Assembly: GCA_017461605.1 (NCBI GenBank)
Contig: JAFTXN010000003.1
Coordinates: 1-64,000, forward strand
Direction: 5' to 3'
DNA length: 64,000 nucleotides
DNA from: Bacteroidaceae bacterium
GTDB taxonomy: Bacteria; Bacteroidota; Bacteroidia; Bacteroidales; Bacteroidaceae
Part shown: positions 1-8,507 of the stretch, piece after piece
Layout: each line of letters begins with the position of its first letter
How positions within the stretch are numbered: the stretch's first letter is position 1
Made by a program: the position numbers and the translations under genes
The notes under the pieces: model-generated
Databases searched by the model: none
The model's input: only the letters and a program-made list of their open reading frames with translations
Told to the model about the DNA's origin: nothing

Positions 1-271
1 ACTGCAAACATACGAAAAACACAGGGACACAAAGAGGAGTTTTAATAAAAAATGAGCAAAATATGCTCAAGAGCAGGAAAACACACCGGAGAGGGGGATA
101 GGCAAATGGGGTATCAACGGATTACACACGAGATATTTTGAACACGAATGGGCACGAATGTAGCGAAAGGATTCTACGGTTCCGGGGCGAAGCCCCTGCC
201 GGATGGCGCTCTCAACTGATTGCACTTGTTCGAGCAATTCGTGTTCCGGAATATCTTCACCTTAATAACTT

Positions 272-308
272 TATATGTACGCGCACATATATACGCGCAC
301 GCGCGCAT
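272..308. repeat. 37-nt alternating pyrimidine-purine tract
   Basis: From 272 to 308 every base alternates pyrimidine/purine, mixing TATA, CGCG and CACA steps. Such tracts are known to favour Z-DNA or cruciform structure under negative supercoiling. No function can be assigned from sequence alone. Confidence 0.75.
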
Positions 309-382
309 CAGGGATTTTTCAGGTTTTTGCTGCCCTACTGTCACTTCTTGGCGCAAATCTCTGAGGACAAAATGATTAGGGA

Positions 383-420
383 GTGACAGATAGGATGACA
401 GATGAGGTTGCTTCTGTCAC
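383..420. repeat. GTGACAGA octamer cluster, left copy
   Basis: GTGACAGA occurs at 383-390, a one-mismatch copy (ATGACAGA) at 394-401 and the inverse TCTGTCAC at 413-420. A partial inverse copy lies at 338-344. The same octamer is clustered at 16050-16151. Both clusters lie near a GGCAAGGCGTTT palindrome. Confidence 0.6.
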
Positions 421-480
421 CCATCTGCCACCATAGCCTATTAACCGGATAAGGGAAGAGAGTGCCTGCAGAGAGTGCGT

Positions 481-530
481 GTAAAAAATTGGCAAGGCGT
501 TTAGGATTTTCAAAACGCCTTGCCGATTTT
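481..530 (-). terminator. Terminator of uvrA, bidirectional palindrome
   Basis: Twelve-base arms, GGCAAGGCGTTT at 491-502 and its complement at 513-524, form a hairpin. Read on the minus strand it is followed by a T-run (A-run on the plus strand at 484-488). It lies about 70 bases past the uvrA stop and shares its arm with the interspersed palindrome family seen at 15884 and elsewhere. Confidence 0.7.
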
Positions 531-596
531 TCGGGATGGATTATAGATACATGCCTTTCCCGATTTTTATAGCCATAAATGTAATGTTTCTTTTAC

Positions 597-3428
597 TTAC
601 TCCATCCCTAACTTCTCACGCAGGTAGCGTGCCGTGTGCCCTGTGCCGGCGGCTACTTGCTCGGGGGTACCGGTGGCTACAACCAAGCCTCCGGCTCTAC
701 CTCCTTCGGGTCCGAGGTCAATGATATGGTCGGCACATTTGGCCACGTCCATGTTGTGCTCAATGATGACCACGGTGTGGCCGCGCTCGATGAGGGCTTG
801 GAAGGAACGCAGCAGCAGACGTATGTCGTGAAAATGGAGTCCGGTGGTGGGTTCGTCGAAGATAAACATTGTCGGCTCGTTGTGGTCCTGTCCCAGGTGA
901 TAGGCCAACTTCACACGTTGGTTTTCGCCTCCCGAGAGTGTGGCTGACGGTTGTCCGAGCTTGATGTATCCCAAACCGACATCCTGCAATGATTTCAACC
1001 GACGAACGATGCGTTGCTGTCGGTGTTCGGTGAAAAACTCTATGGCTTGGTTCACCGTCATTTCAAGTATGTCGTAGATATTCTTTCCTTGGTAGCGCAC
1101 ATCCAACACTTCGCTCTTGAAGCGTCGGCCGTGGCAGGCTTCGCATTCCAACACGAGGTCGGCCATAAACTGCATCTCCACCTTCACAGTACCCTCGCCT
1201 TTGCACTCATCGCAACGGCCTCCGTCGGTATTGAAAGAGAAGTGGGCCGCTGTGTGCTCCATCTGTTTGGCCAAAGGCTGTTCGGCCATGAGGCGACGGA
1301 TTTCGTCGTAGGCTTTCACATAAGTGACGGGATTGGAGCGCGACGACTTTCCGATGGGATTTTGGTCGACATATTCCACTGTCTTGATGCATTTCAAATC
1401 ACCCTCCATGGAGATATGTTCGCCGGGGCGGTCAGCCGGTTGGTCGAAATGGCGCTTCAGGGAGCAATAGAGGATATCGCGCACCAGCGTACTCTTGCCC
1501 GAACCGCTCACGCCCGTGACCACCGTCATCACGTTCAGAGGAAAACGCACATCGATGCCACGCAGGTTGTTGTGACGTGCTCCCTTGATTTCGATATAGT
1601 TGTTCCATGCACGACGCGACTGCGGCACATCAATCTGCTCGGCTCCGGTGAGGTATGCCAATGTGGGCGAGAATGTTTTTTCGTTTTCGTTGAGTGTTTC
1701 GACCGATGGCAGTTGTTGTTCCATCTCGCCTTGCCAAACCACGTTGCCCCCCAATCGACCGGCCCCGGGGCCCATGTCGATGATATAATCGGCGGCACGG
1801 ATGATCTCTTCATCGTGTTCGACGATGATGACCGTATTGCCCAAATCGCGCAAGCGTTTCAGCACCCCGATCAGCCGATCGGTGTCGCGACTGTGAAGCC
1901 CGATGCTGGGTTCGTCGAGAATGTAGAGCGAACCCACCAGCGAAGAACCCAACGAGGTGGCCAGATTGATGCGCTGACTCTCACCGCCCGAAAGCGTACT
2001 CGACAAGCGGTCCAACGTGAGGTAACCCAGCCCTACATCGCAGAGGAAACCGATGCGGCTGCGCAGCTCTGTGAGCAGCCGGATTCCCACTTGCTTTTCG
2101 TGTTCTTCCAGCGACAGATTTTCAAAGAAATTCTGCAATTCGCTCACCGGCATCCGCACCAATTCGGAAATGGTGCGTCCTCCCACCTTGACGTATTCGG
2201 CTTCGCGCTTCAGGCGCGAACCTCCACACTCCGGGCAAACGGTTTTGCCGCGATAGCGTGCCAGCATCACGCGATACTGGATTTTGTATTGGTTCTCGGT
2301 GAGCATACGGAAGAAGGCATCGATGTGTACCTGCTCTTCGGGGGGCAGGGCTTTCTCCTCCTCATCGCCATGCCACAGCAAGTGGCGTTGTTCGGGCGTA
2401 AGGTTAAAGTATGGTTCGAAAATCGGGAAATTCTTTCGCGTGGCACGCCGACAGAACTCTTCGCGCCAAAGCCCCATCTTTTCACCTCGCCAACACATCA
2501 CTGCACCATCATACACGCTGAGCGAGCGGTCGGGCACCACCAGTGTCTCATCGATGCCGATGATGCGGCCAAAACCCTCACATCGCGGACAAGCCCCCAA
2601 GGGGGAGTTGAAAGAGAACATATTGTCGTCGGGCTCGATGAAAGTGATTCCGTCGGCCTCAAAGCGCACGGAGAAACGATGCAGCAATCCTGCAGGATAA
2701 ATGCGCAGACAGCATTCGCCATCGCCCTCAAACAGGGCCGTCTCCACCGAATCGGTGAGACGCGAAATGCCATCTTTCGAAGCATCGACCACACAGCGGT
2801 CCACCAGCAAGAAGACATCGTCCGGACGCTGCTCCATACTTTCCACCTGACTGTCGGAGAGCTCGTCCATGCGCAACATTTCGCCCCCGAAGTCGAGACG
2901 CGAGAGACCTTGCTGCTGATAGATGTCGAGCTGCTGACGCAATGTGCGACCGGCTCGCAGACGCAGAGGAGCCAGCACGGTGAAGCGCGTTCCCTCCGAA
3001 TAGGTGAGTGCACACTTCACCACGTCATCAGCCGAGTGCCGACGCACTTCCTGCCCACTGACGGGCGAGAAGGTACGTCCCAGGCGTGCAAAGAGCAGAC
3101 GCAGATAGTCGTAAATCTCGGTGGAAGTTCCCACGGTGGAACGCGGATTACGGCTTGTCACCTTCTGCTCGATGGCAATGGCCGGCGGCAATCCTTTGAT
3201 GTGATCGCATTCGGGTTTGTGCATACGGCCCAAGAACTGTCGGGCGTAAGCCGACAGGCTCTCCACATACCGACGCTGCCCCTCGGCATAGAGGGTATCA
3301 AATGCCAACGACGATTTGCCCGAACCCGACAGGCCGGTTATCACCACCAAGCGGTCGCGCGGAATGCTGATGTCCACATTCTTCAAATTGTTGACGCGCG
3401 CACCTTTCACCCTGATATATTCGTTCAT
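597..3428 (-). CDS. uvrA: UvrA, excinuclease ABC subunit A
   Basis: UvrA is the damage-recognition ATPase of nucleotide excision repair; it loads UvrB onto lesions. The 943-residue length is typical. Two ABC modules are visible: Walker A GLSGSGKSS at residues 32-40 with signature LSGGESQR near 481, and Walker A GVSGSGKST near 643 with signature LSGGENQR near 834. Zinc-binding CxxC pairs occur near 278 (CPRC) and 399 (CPEC) in the first half, and near 741 (CDEC) and 762 (CEAC) in the second. The start is the ATG at 3428, which gives a direct N-terminal match to the family. It is transcribed alone, from a -7 box at 3519, and ends before a hairpin at 491-524. Bacteroidetes often carry two UvrA paralogs, so this may be either the main or the accessory copy. 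Confidence 0.95.
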   Translation of the reverse strand: MNEYIRVKGARVNNLKNVDISIPRDRLVVITGLSGSGKSSLAFDTLYAEGQRRYVESLSAYARQFLGRMHKPECDHIKGLPPAIAIEQKVTSRNPRSTVGTSTEIYDYLRLLFARLGRTFSPVSGQEVRRHSADDVVKCALTYSEGTRFTVLAPLRLRAGRTLRQQLDIYQQQGLSRLDFGGEMLRMDELSDSQVESMEQRPDDVFLLVDRCVVDASKDGISRLTDSVETALFEGDGECCLRIYPAGLLHRFSVRFEADGITFIEPDDNMFSFNSPLGACPRCEGFGRIIGIDETLVVPDRSLSVYDGAVMCWRGEKMGLWREEFCRRATRKNFPIFEPYFNLTPEQRHLLWHGDEEEKALPPEEQVHIDAFFRMLTENQYKIQYRVMLARYRGKTVCPECGGSRLKREAEYVKVGGRTISELVRMPVSELQNFFENLSLEEHEKQVGIRLLTELRSRIGFLCDVGLGYLTLDRLSSTLSGGESQRINLATSLGSSLVGSLYILDEPSIGLHSRDTDRLIGVLKRLRDLGNTVIIVEHDEEIIRAADYIIDMGPGAGRLGGNVVWQGEMEQQLPSVETLNENEKTFSPTLAYLTGAEQIDVPQSRRAWNNYIEIKGARHNNLRGIDVRFPLNVMTVVTGVSGSGKSTLVRDILYCSLKRHFDQPADRPGEHISMEGDLKCIKTVEYVDQNPIGKSSRSNPVTYVKAYDEIRRLMAEQPLAKQMEHTAAHFSFNTDGGRCDECKGEGTVKVEMQFMADLVLECEACHGRRFKSEVLDVRYQGKNIYDILEMTVNQAIEFFTEHRQQRIVRRLKSLQDVGLGYIKLGQPSATLSGGENQRVKLAYHLGQDHNEPTMFIFDEPTTGLHFHDIRLLLRSFQALIERGHTVVIIEHNMDVAKCADHIIDLGPEGGRAGGLVVATGTPEQVAAGTGHTARYLREKLGME

Positions 3429-3518
3429 CCTTACTCAGCGATTTACGATGTTTCTATTTTTTTCGTTGAAAAACATACCGCGCAGCCTCGTCACCGAAAA
3501 TGTTGGCGGTACGACCTA

Positions 3519-3526
3519 CAAAAGTA
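3519..3526 (-). promoter_or_regulatory. Putative -7 box for uvrA
   Basis: TACTTTTG on the minus strand fits the Bacteroidetes -7 consensus TAnnTTTG and lies about 90 bases upstream of the uvrA ATG. No clear TTTG element was found at the expected -33 distance. Confidence 0.4.
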
Positions 3527-3652
3527 AATAAAAAAGCGAGACCTCTTTTATTTATCCATAAGATAGCACAGATAAAACCTCCGTACCTGTCGCTGTGACC
3601 TACGCAAACCACCACAATGCGCCGGTTTGAGCAGTCGGATTTCTGTCAGAAG

Positions 3653-4042
3653 CTAAAAACCTCCTATGGAGTTGGCTATGATAACTGACAAAACAACGGC
3701 GCAGATGCCGGCATAAAGCCAGTCGTGCTCACGCAGGAAGTCGACCATCGAGAGCAGTACGCGCAAGATGGGTGTCAGCAGCAAAGCAATAACCCCCAGC
3801 TGTATCCAACTGCGGGCATCCCATCCCAGAATGCCATCGACAATGCCTCCCAAAGTGGTATAGCAGGCCGGATGAGGTTCGTCGTACGAGAAGCGTGTGT
3901 AGTCGGGCATGGGTTCGTCGCCATGCAGACAGAGATACATTACTCCTCCCACAAATGCAATGAGACAGGCTACCATCACTCCACGTCGCAACGTGTTGCC
4001 AATGAGTTGTTGCAGGTCGGTTTTTGCATTGTTCTTTTTCAT
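3653..4042 (-). CDS. DUF1634 membrane protein
   Basis: This is a 129-residue protein with three hydrophobic segments (about residues 20-36, 82-97 and 108-126) and a short polar loop rich in Pro, Tyr and Asp between the first two. It fits DUF1634, a small membrane family that regularly accompanies TauE/SafE permeases. Here the permease gene ends 15 bases upstream of its ATG, so the two are almost certainly co-transcribed and the protein is probably an accessory subunit of that transporter. Substrate and mechanism cannot be told from sequence. Confidence 0.85.
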   Translation of the reverse strand: MKKNNAKTDLQQLIGNTLRRGVMVACLIAFVGGVMYLCLHGDEPMPDYTRFSYDEPHPACYTTLGGIVDGILGWDARSWIQLGVIALLLTPILRVLLSMVDFLREHDWLYAGICAVVLSVIIANSIGGF

Positions 4043-4057
4043 CAGTCTGTCCCCCCC

Positions 4058-4906
4058 TTATTTTGTTTCGAAACCTCCGGTGAAACCTTGGTAAATCATG
4101 TTGGCAGCCACCAACAATATGGCCACACAAAATATCTGTCGCAACACGCGGACATCCATCCGTTTGAGCAATCGCGCTCCTGTGAGGGCACCAAACAGCA
4201 CCCCAATCATCACCGGACAGGCTATGCCCGGTTCAATGATGCCGCGCTGAATATATACCACGGCTGAAGCACACGCCGTCACACCCATCATGAAGTTGGA
4301 AGTGGTGGTGCTTACCTTGAACGGTACTTTCATGATACCATCCATGGCAATCACTTTGAGTACACCGCTACCGATGCCCAAAATGCCCGAAAGCACTCCG
4401 GCCACCCACATCACGGCAAATCCGCCGCCCACCCCGCGCAACTGATAGTGTTTCACCGTACCATCTTTCTGTGGCCACGAACCATAGAGCCTCAGCCGCG
4501 CAGCCAGGGGCGAACCCACCACACCCTCGTGGTCAGACTTGCGACGCTGCTGCATGGCCGCCGTGAGAATCAGCACGCAACCATAGATCACGGCAATCAC
4601 CGAATTGTTCAACCAAACCGCCACAAGGGCACCGGCCACAGCACCCAGCGTCGTGGCTATTTCGAGAAACATGCCCAAACGCACGTTGGTGATGCCTTCC
4701 TTCACATAAGCACTGCCCGAACCGCTCGACGTGGCTATCGAGGCCACCAGCGCACCACCGATGGCATAATGAAAATCCACTCCGAAAGCCAACGTCAGCA
4801 CCGGAATTACCACCACACCGCCGCCCAAACCGGTGAGCGAACCCAGCAAACCTGCACAATAGGACGCGGCCAACAATATAAGGGTAAAAGCTAAAACCGT
4901 TATCAA
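4058..4906 (-). CDS. TauE/SafE (TSUP) family permease
   Basis: This 282-residue integral membrane protein has two Gly-rich half-motifs typical of the TSUP family: GLLGSLTGLGGG near the N-terminus and GVLSGILGIGSG in the second half. They mark an internal duplication, and seven to eight hydrophobic segments are visible. The family exports or imports small sulfur-containing or organic anions such as sulfite, sulfoacetate or taurine-derived compounds; the substrate here is unknown. It precedes the DUF1634 gene in a two-gene operon. A possible -7 box lies at 4976-4983. Confidence 0.85.
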   Translation of the reverse strand: MITVLAFTLILLAASYCAGLLGSLTGLGGGVVVIPVLTLAFGVDFHYAIGGALVASIATSSGSGSAYVKEGITNVRLGMFLEIATTLGAVAGALVAVWLNNSVIAVIYGCVLILTAAMQQRRKSDHEGVVGSPLAARLRLYGSWPQKDGTVKHYQLRGVGGGFAVMWVAGVLSGILGIGSGVLKVIAMDGIMKVPFKVSTTTSNFMMGVTACASAVVYIQRGIIEPGIACPVMIGVLFGALTGARLLKRMDVRVLRQIFCVAILLVAANMIYQGFTGGFETK

Positions 4907-4936
4907 TGTTCTATTGTTTTGAGAAGATTATACCTA

Positions 4937-4975
4937 AAAAACCGGTGCCTTGGCGGATTTCCGCAAGCACCGGTA
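4937..4975 (-). terminator. Hairpin between the ADP-ribosylglycohydrolase gene and the TSUP operon
   Basis: On the minus strand ACCGGTGC pairs with GCACCGGT across a loop with further internal pairing, followed by a T-run (A-run at 4936-4941 on plus). It lies about 65 bases past the stop at 5040 and just before the permease gene, so it is either the upstream gene's terminator or an attenuator. Confidence 0.6.
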
Positions 4976-4983
4976 CAAAGGTA
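4976..4983 (-). promoter_or_regulatory. Putative -7 box for the TSUP-DUF1634 operon
   Basis: TACCTTTG on the minus strand matches TAnnTTTG. Transcription from it would begin inside the hairpin at 4937-4975. No well-spaced -33 element was seen. Confidence 0.35.
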
Positions 4984-5039
4984 CAACATTTACAAAGGGA
5001 TTTGATGCTTAGGAAGCAAAATATGCTCCGTGCCATTTT

Positions 5040-6350
5040 TCACACATCTCTTCCCAGCAATTCTTGCCAAAATCCTCGGGGCAAAAATATGTTTTCCACC
5101 TCCATAGCTTCGCGGAAAAGCGGGGCTATCTCTGCATCCCTGAATCCGGCGATGCCACACCCGATGCGGGTCACAAGAAATCGCCACTCGGGATGCTGAC
5201 GGGCATAGGCTATGAAGTCGCTGACGTATGGTTGAATTTTGTCAGGTCCTCCGTGCATGGTGGGAATGGCATAGGTCTGTCCGAAATGTCCCACTCCTTC
5301 GCCCCACACGGCTCCGAAACAGTTGTAAGCCTGGCGCGCAGCGCCACCGCCATGAGCGCCTTGCAGATTGCTGCCAAACACAAAAATTTCGTTTTCCTTC
5401 ATGCTGCGAACCATATTGGGCGTCACACGGTCTGATGGCTGCGGCTTGTTTTGTGCTGCCTTCTGATCGTCTTCTGATGGTGCTTCCGGATTTTTGTGAT
5501 AAGCATCATAGGCTTTTCCTATATAATCGCAAAAATAGCGATAGTCGGGCGTGTTTACCGTAGCCATGTGCTCGTCAAAACGACGACTCACCTCGAGCAT
5601 CCATTCCGGCAGTATGGCTTTGGCAGCTTGCACAAGCTCTTCGGGCATGGTGCGGTAATAGGCATACGCCACCGGTCCGGCAATGGCTGCCAAAGTGTCG
5701 GCATCACCACCTAAGGCTACGGCTAAACGAAGGCAGTGTTCGTAACTTTCGGATGCAAGAAAACAAAGCAATGCGGCCGGCACGGTGAGCTGACAAGTTT
5801 CGTCGAAATAATAATCGGGCTGAATGTCAGCGTAGGTCTTATCGGCATATTCGGGATAATACTTCTTCAGAATATACGTCCTTATTTCTTCCTTTTTGCG
5901 TCCATTCATCAAATGATAGACAGCCTCGGCCGTGGCCAGCGCTCCCATGATGCCTTCGGGATGATTGTGCGTGGGCAGGGCTGTCAGCTCTGCCATTCGA
6001 ATGCATTCGCCCGGTGTGCGCACCATGAAGCCGGCTGCTGCACAGCGCATGGCAGAACCATTGCCAAAACTGTTGTAGGGTTTTCGCTGCGAACTCTTCA
6101 GCCATTGCCCAAACCGACAACCATATCCCCGACCGGGGTCGGCCAAGCAGCGTCGGGCCAGGTTTTCGCCGATGTCGGTCCTGTCGAGTAAGGCTTCGGC
6201 CACTGCAAAGGTGCAAACCGTGTCGTCGGTATAATCGCGCAAGGGATGCAACAGGTTCACTGCATCAACTTGCTTCGTGCGATTACTGAATTCGTAAGCC
6301 GAACCGGCAATATCGCCGATGGCCACTGAGAGTAAATAGTTTTTCATCAT
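5040..6350 (-). CDS. ADP-ribosylglycohydrolase fused to a macro-like C-terminal domain
   Basis: This 436-residue protein has two parts. Residues 1-265 form an ADP-ribosylglycohydrolase (DraG/ARH) domain with the expected metal-binding motifs: TDDT at 41-44, GNGSAMR near 97-103 and GGDADT at 214-219. These enzymes remove ADP-ribose from proteins or small molecules using two Mg or Mn ions. After a charged, low-complexity linker (about 285-315), residues 320-436 hold the FVFGSNLQGAHGGGAA motif (323-338) of a family described in phage and bacterial proteins (A1S_2505-like) and probably related to ADP-ribose-binding macro domains. The start is the second of a pair of candidate ATGs at 6350. The divergently unrelated metabolic neighbour is the Nudix regulator at 6432-7136, 81 bases upstream and on the same strand. 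The pairing suggests an ADP-ribose/NAD-linked module. The fusion partner's activity is inferred, not proven. Confidence 0.8.
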   Translation of the reverse strand: MMKNYLLSVAIGDIAGSAYEFSNRTKQVDAVNLLHPLRDYTDDTVCTFAVAEALLDRTDIGENLARRCLADPGRGYGCRFGQWLKSSQRKPYNSFGNGSAMRCAAAGFMVRTPGECIRMAELTALPTHNHPEGIMGALATAEAVYHLMNGRKKEEIRTYILKKYYPEYADKTYADIQPDYYFDETCQLTVPAALLCFLASESYEHCLRLAVALGGDADTLAAIAGPVAYAYYRTMPEELVQAAKAILPEWMLEVSRRFDEHMATVNTPDYRYFCDYIGKAYDAYHKNPEAPSEDDQKAAQNKPQPSDRVTPNMVRSMKENEIFVFGSNLQGAHGGGAARQAYNCFGAVWGEGVGHFGQTYAIPTMHGGPDKIQPYVSDFIAYARQHPEWRFLVTRIGCGIAGFRDAEIAPLFREAMEVENIFLPRGFWQELLGRDV

Positions 6351-6431
6351 GCTCTATAATATTTATATGTGTGAGGGAATTTTGGATATTGTTTTTCTGA
6401 ATGGTATTCAAGGCCGGGTGTCACGGAGCGC

Positions 6432-7136
6432 TCAGAACTCCAATTTCATGCCTTTCTTCTTTAAGTTGTCGTAAGCCTTCTTGTCGAAAGCATAGAGTTC
6501 GGGCGCACGATGCGCACCCCCTGTAAGGCGCTCGCCCAAGGGCTTCAGGCATCCCAAAGCCAACATTTTTCTTGAAAAGTTGCGACGATCCAAATGCACA
6601 CCCAGAATGCTCTCATAGATGGTTTGCAGTTGCGACATCGTGAACTTCTCGTCCAACAAGCGGAAACCCACCGGCTCGAAATGCAAATTGCGACGCAAGC
6701 GCTCCAAAGCACTACGAAAAATTCGGTCGTGGTCGAAGGCCAAAGGTGGAATGTTGTCCACCGAAAACCAACGGGCATCTGCGGCATCATCACCGGCCGA
6801 CAGCTGATAATCCGACTGACGCAACAGGGCGTAAAAGGCTATCGTAACCACTCGCTCACGCGGATCGCGGTCCACTTCGCTGAACACACCCAGCTGTTCC
6901 GCATACGTATTTTTCAAACCGGTTTCTTCTTCCAGCTCTCTCTGAATGGCTTGTTCGGCGGTCTCGTCTATATGCATAAAACCTCCCGGAAAAGCCCACT
7001 TCCCCTTATAAGGCTCAACGCCACGCTGCACCAGCAAAATGTTCAGACCCACACCGTCGAAACCAAAAACTACACCATCGACAGTAACAGACGGATGCGG
7101 ATATTTGTAACAGTATTTCTTTTCTTCGTTTCCCAT
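6432..7136 (-). CDS. NrtR-type Nudix/winged-helix transcriptional regulator
   Basis: This is a 234-residue protein with an N-terminal Nudix domain and a C-terminal winged-helix domain (about 160-234), the architecture of the NrtR family. The Nudix box is complete (about residues 52-74), including RELEEETG. NrtR regulators sense ADP-ribose or related phosphorylated sugars and control NAD, sugar or ADP-ribose-related genes; in Bacteroides a family member controls arabinose use. I chose the ATG at 7136 because a well-formed promoter lies just upstream (7167-7197), whereas a longer frame reaching 7292 would begin upstream of that promoter. A likely target is the ADP-ribosylglycohydrolase gene directly downstream. 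An intact Nudix box leaves open real hydrolase activity. Confidence 0.85.
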   Translation of the reverse strand: MGNEEKKYCYKYPHPSVTVDGVVFGFDGVGLNILLVQRGVEPYKGKWAFPGGFMHIDETAEQAIQRELEEETGLKNTYAEQLGVFSEVDRDPRERVVTIAFYALLRQSDYQLSAGDDAADARWFSVDNIPPLAFDHDRIFRSALERLRRNLHFEPVGFRLLDEKFTMSQLQTIYESILGVHLDRRNFSRKMLALGCLKPLGERLTGGAHRAPELYAFDKKAYDNLKKKGMKLEF

Positions 7137-7166
7137 AGTGAAATTTTTCTTTGTGTAATTCTGACG

Positions 7167-7197
7167 CAAATATATAGGTTGTTTATTTATCCACAAA
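7167..7197 (-). promoter_or_regulatory. Bacteroidetes promoter of the NrtR-type gene
   Basis: On the minus strand TTTG (7194-7197) is separated by 19 bases from TATATTTG (7167-7174), an exact match to TTTG-N19/21-TAnnTTTG. It sets the start codon at 7136 with a short leader of about 25 bases. Confidence 0.75.
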
Positions 7198-7364
7198 GTT
7201 ATTTGTGTATTTTTTACACATTTGATGTAATTTTTCTTTGGGAGGCTATGTTTTTCATCTGCTTTCATACAAAATACATGCCAAAAATTCATTTCTCTAT
7301 TGTCACTCGGCAGAAAGCCGGCTACATATTATTATATACATGGAAGCACCGGAGAAATTTCAGA

Positions 7365-7403
7365 AAGGCCTGCAGAAAATCGAGAAAGCACTGCAGATTT
7401 TTC
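7365..7403. repeat. Degenerate copy of the CTGCAG/GCAAGCACTGCAG repeat
   Basis: CCTGCAGAAAATC is followed by AAGCACTGCAGATTTTT, recalling the modules of the palindrome family found at 26.8-63.9 kb, but the GGCGTTT arm is absent. Apart from this and the small-RNA candidate, the gene-free stretch 7198-7574 shows nothing I can name. Confidence 0.4.
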
Positions 7404-7413
7404 AAAAAGGCAC

Positions 7414-7498
7414 AAAAAAAGGGATACCGCTGTATCCCAACCTTGTTAACCTTAAATCTAATACTATGAAAAACACGATGCAAAGGTACGGGTTTGTC
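7414..7498 (-). ncRNA. Candidate small noncoding RNA with own promoter and terminator
   Basis: On the minus strand a TACCTTTG box (7491-7498) is followed about 50 bases later by a perfect hairpin, GGGATAC paired with GTATCCC (7421-7427/7432-7438), and a run of seven T. The implied transcript starts near 7485 and is about 70 nt. It contains an AT-rich stretch including GATTTAAGGTTAACAAGG and no plausible reading frame. It ends more than 200 bases before the next gene, so it does not look like that gene's leader. No -33 element is clear. I do not assign it to a named family. Confidence 0.5.
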
Positions 7499-7574
7499 CT
7501 CCTTTTGCAAGAAAAGGGCAGAAAAAAATCCGTTTATTCACAAAAAATTCACTTTTAGCCTTATTTCTGACACC

Positions 7575-8483
7575 TCAAGTTGTCAGTTGTTTTTGTAAAT
7601 CAAGGCTATATACATTGGTTTCGCGTGGCTCAAAACCCATGCTGCGATACAACCGATTGGCAGTCTCGCGCGAAGGACGTGATGTGAGCATCACCTTTTT
7701 GGCACCATCAGCCCGAGCTGCATCGATGCATCGATGCACCAACCGACGGCCGTACCCACGCCCCCTGCAGGCTGCCGACACCACCACATCCTCCACCCAG
7801 GCTTTCACACCGGTGGGCGAAGCGCAGAGGCACACCGTGGCCATGCCCGAAATCCGGTCACACTCATCGCGTAACACAAAGAGGTGCGAATTGTCGGCTT
7901 CGATGATATGACGGAGATAGGCTTCTGTCAACGGATGCGGAGTGGATGAAAGTTGACCCAACAAGTGTGTTATTTCGGCCAACAACTCCGAAGAATACAC
8001 GGCTTCGGACACAATGCTGCAAGCATTGAGCCGATGAAGCATTTCGCACACTTTCAATCCACTGACGGGGTGCTCCACCTCGGGAGCAATTTCTGCCAAA
8101 GGTTCGAGCACAAAGCGACGTTCGTGCAGACGAGGATGGGGAATTTGTAAATCGGGAGTATCGAGCACCACATCGCCCATCAAAAGAATATCTATATCGA
8201 TGGGGCGATCGGCATAGCAACCCGAAACACTTTTGTGCGTTCTTCCCAATTCTGCTTCGATTTGCTGCGTTGCTGTCAGCACATCCGACGGCGAAAGAGT
8301 TGTTTCGACCATCACGGCAGCGTTGAGAAACATGTTGTCCGAACAGAAGCCGACGGGCTGCGTCTCTTTGAGTGATGACACACGCTCGCACTGCCCCACT
8401 CGCTCTCCCATGAGACGAAGCGCTTCCGCAATCAACTGTTCACGATTGCCCAGGTTGGAACCCAGAGAAAAGTATGCTTTCAT
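7575..8483 (-). CDS. folK: HPPK (FolK) fused to a GNAT acetyltransferase
   Basis: Residues 1 to about 150 are 6-hydroxymethyl-7,8-dihydropterin pyrophosphokinase, which transfers pyrophosphate from ATP in folate synthesis. Its hallmarks are the N-terminal FSLGSNLGNR, the metal-binding RPIDIDILL (93-101) and HPRLHERRFVL (116-126). From about residue 155 to 302 lies a GNAT domain with the acetyl-CoA motif RGRGYGRRLV and a C-terminal NRLYRSMGFEPRETNVY typical of these enzymes. Both halves look intact in one 302-residue frame, with no sign of a frameshift. The acetyl acceptor is unknown. The fusion is unusual; a stand-alone HPPK is about 160 residues. Confidence 0.88.
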   Translation of the reverse strand: MKAYFSLGSNLGNREQLIAEALRLMGERVGQCERVSSLKETQPVGFCSDNMFLNAAVMVETTLSPSDVLTATQQIEAELGRTHKSVSGCYADRPIDIDILLMGDVVLDTPDLQIPHPRLHERRFVLEPLAEIAPEVEHPVSGLKVCEMLHRLNACSIVSEAVYSSELLAEITHLLGQLSSTPHPLTEAYLRHIIEADNSHLFVLRDECDRISGMATVCLCASPTGVKAWVEDVVVSAACRGRGYGRRLVHRCIDAARADGAKKVMLTSRPSRETANRLYRSMGFEPRETNVYSLDLQKQLTT

Positions 8484-8507
8484 AGCCGGCCGAAGAAATG
8501 CATTTTT

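Larger units (their letters stand above)
1..596. other. Gene-free left edge of the window
   Basis: No convincing coding region was found here. The only open frames are short, lack family features and overlap repeats. Visible structure includes a 37-base perfect pyrimidine-purine alternation at 272-308, a group of GTGACAGA/TCTGTCAC octamers between 338 and 420, and a terminator-like palindrome at 491-524 beyond the 3' end of uvrA. Confidence 0.6.

Noticed and set aside
138..386. An 82-residue open frame at the left edge
   Set aside because: It runs through the alternating pyrimidine-purine tract and the octamer cluster and shows no signal peptide, domain or ribosome-binding context.
1014..3527. 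An 837-residue open frame on the plus strand
   Set aside because: It is antisense to uvrA across almost its whole length, has a His/Gln-rich translation with no family features, and arises from the codon use of the real gene.
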